Below are positions 4,968 to 5,249 of a stretch of 5,249 nt of DNA, piece after piece. Position 1 is the first letter of the stretch, and every line of letters begins with the position of its first letter. This stretch comes from JALOAT01 sp050179875 (GTDB taxonomy: Bacteria; Pseudomonadota; Gammaproteobacteria; Thiohalomonadales; Thiohalomonadaceae): positions 1 to 5,249 of the forward strand of contig JBFXES010000199.1 in the NCBI GenBank assembly GCA_050179875.1, given 5' to 3'. The translations under genes and the position numbers were made by a program. The notes below the pieces were generated by a model. It searched no databases. It was not told where the DNA came from and saw only the letters and a program-made list of their open reading frames with translations.

Positions 4968-5249
4968 ATGACGCGCATGCTCGCCCGCATTCTGCTGGGC
5001 ACCCTGGTCATTGCCGCGGCCGTGCCCTTCGTCCTGCCGCTGCGCGACGGCAAACCGCTGCTCGACTATCGCCAGATCCGCCTGCCCGACCTGCCGGACC
5101 TCAGCGTTCCCAAGCCCGGGCCGGACGGCGTCGCGACAGCCGCGGTGACGTTCTACAAGTGGCGTGACAAGGATGGTGTCTGGCAGCTCGACAGCAATCC
5201 GCCGGCGCCCAGCATTTCGTTCGAGGTCATCACGGTGGACCCGGGCGCG
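4968..5249 (+). CDS. Membrane-anchored DUF4124-like protein, 3' end beyond window
   Basis: The frame is open from ATG 4968 to the window edge (94 codons) and is preceded by AGGA (4958-4961) 6 nt upstream. An in-frame ATG at 4977 is a less likely start. The protein begins with MTRM and a hydrophobic segment (about 5-25, ARILLGTLVIAAAVPFVLPL) that is an uncleaved anchor or a signal peptide. A Pro/Leu-rich linker follows (LPDLPDLSVPKPGPDG, 39-54). Residues 62-80 read FYKWRDKDGVWQLDSNPPA, close to the YKWxDxxGxxxYSDxPP pattern of DUF4124, a small periplasmic/envelope domain of unknown function common in Gamma- and Betaproteobacteria. The gene is divergent from nfeD-qmcA. The role is unknown; the family link is moderate because the usual YSD is replaced by LDS. 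Confidence 0.75.
   Translation, partial: MTRMLARILLGTLVIAAAVPFVLPLRDGKPLLDYRQIRLPDLPDLSVPKPGPDGVATAAVTFYKWRDKDGVWQLDSNPPAPSISFEVITVDPGA

Noticed and set aside
1..5249. CRISPR array, tRNA, rRNA, toxin-antitoxin or defence genes
   Set aside because: No spaced short repeats, cloverleaf-like sequence, rRNA stretch or characteristic protein motifs were seen in either strand.

Overview
The window looks like chromosomal DNA of a high-GC proteobacterium. A Na+/glutamate symporter of the E. coli GltS type, a QmcA-type SPFH protein paired with an NfeD-like partner, and a DUF4124-like envelope protein together suggest Gammaproteobacteria, perhaps Xanthomonadales, or Betaproteobacteria. This placement is an inference from gene content and codon use; no rRNA or other marker is present.

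Left third (1 to about 2050): insertion-sequence territory. Positions 1-127 are the middle of an IS4-type transposase gene, base-for-base identical to 956-1082, that breaks off abruptly. It is followed by a G-rich junction, a strong imperfect palindrome (144-200) and non-coding spacer. A complete IS4-family element follows (about 391-1682), with 22-bp terminal inverted repeats (21/22 matching) around one 386-aa DDE transposase (501-1661) with an intact Y-R-E-K signature. To the right of the element lies about 400 bp of gene debris: a 43-codon open stretch abutting the IS, and the C-terminal end of a YceK/YidQ-like (DUF1375-like) lipoprotein without its signal peptide.

Right two thirds (about 2050-5249): ordinary, dense chromosomal genes. 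gltS (+, best start TTG 2107) is convergent with a two-gene minus-strand operon, nfeD-like (4715-4245) then qmcA (4238-3387), separated by 6 bp. NfeD-like and SPFH proteins are a well-known pair of inner-membrane partners. A candidate sigma70 promoter for this operon lies at 4745-4773. A divergent plus-strand gene (4968 to the window edge) starts an N-terminally anchored protein with a DUF4124-like YKWRDKDG motif.

Nothing here amounts to a new defence or mobile system. The points most worth a second look are the identical truncated IS copy with its read-through ORF, the palindrome next to it, the lack of an obvious target-site duplication around the intact IS, and the altered reentrant-loop motifs of the GltS homologue.
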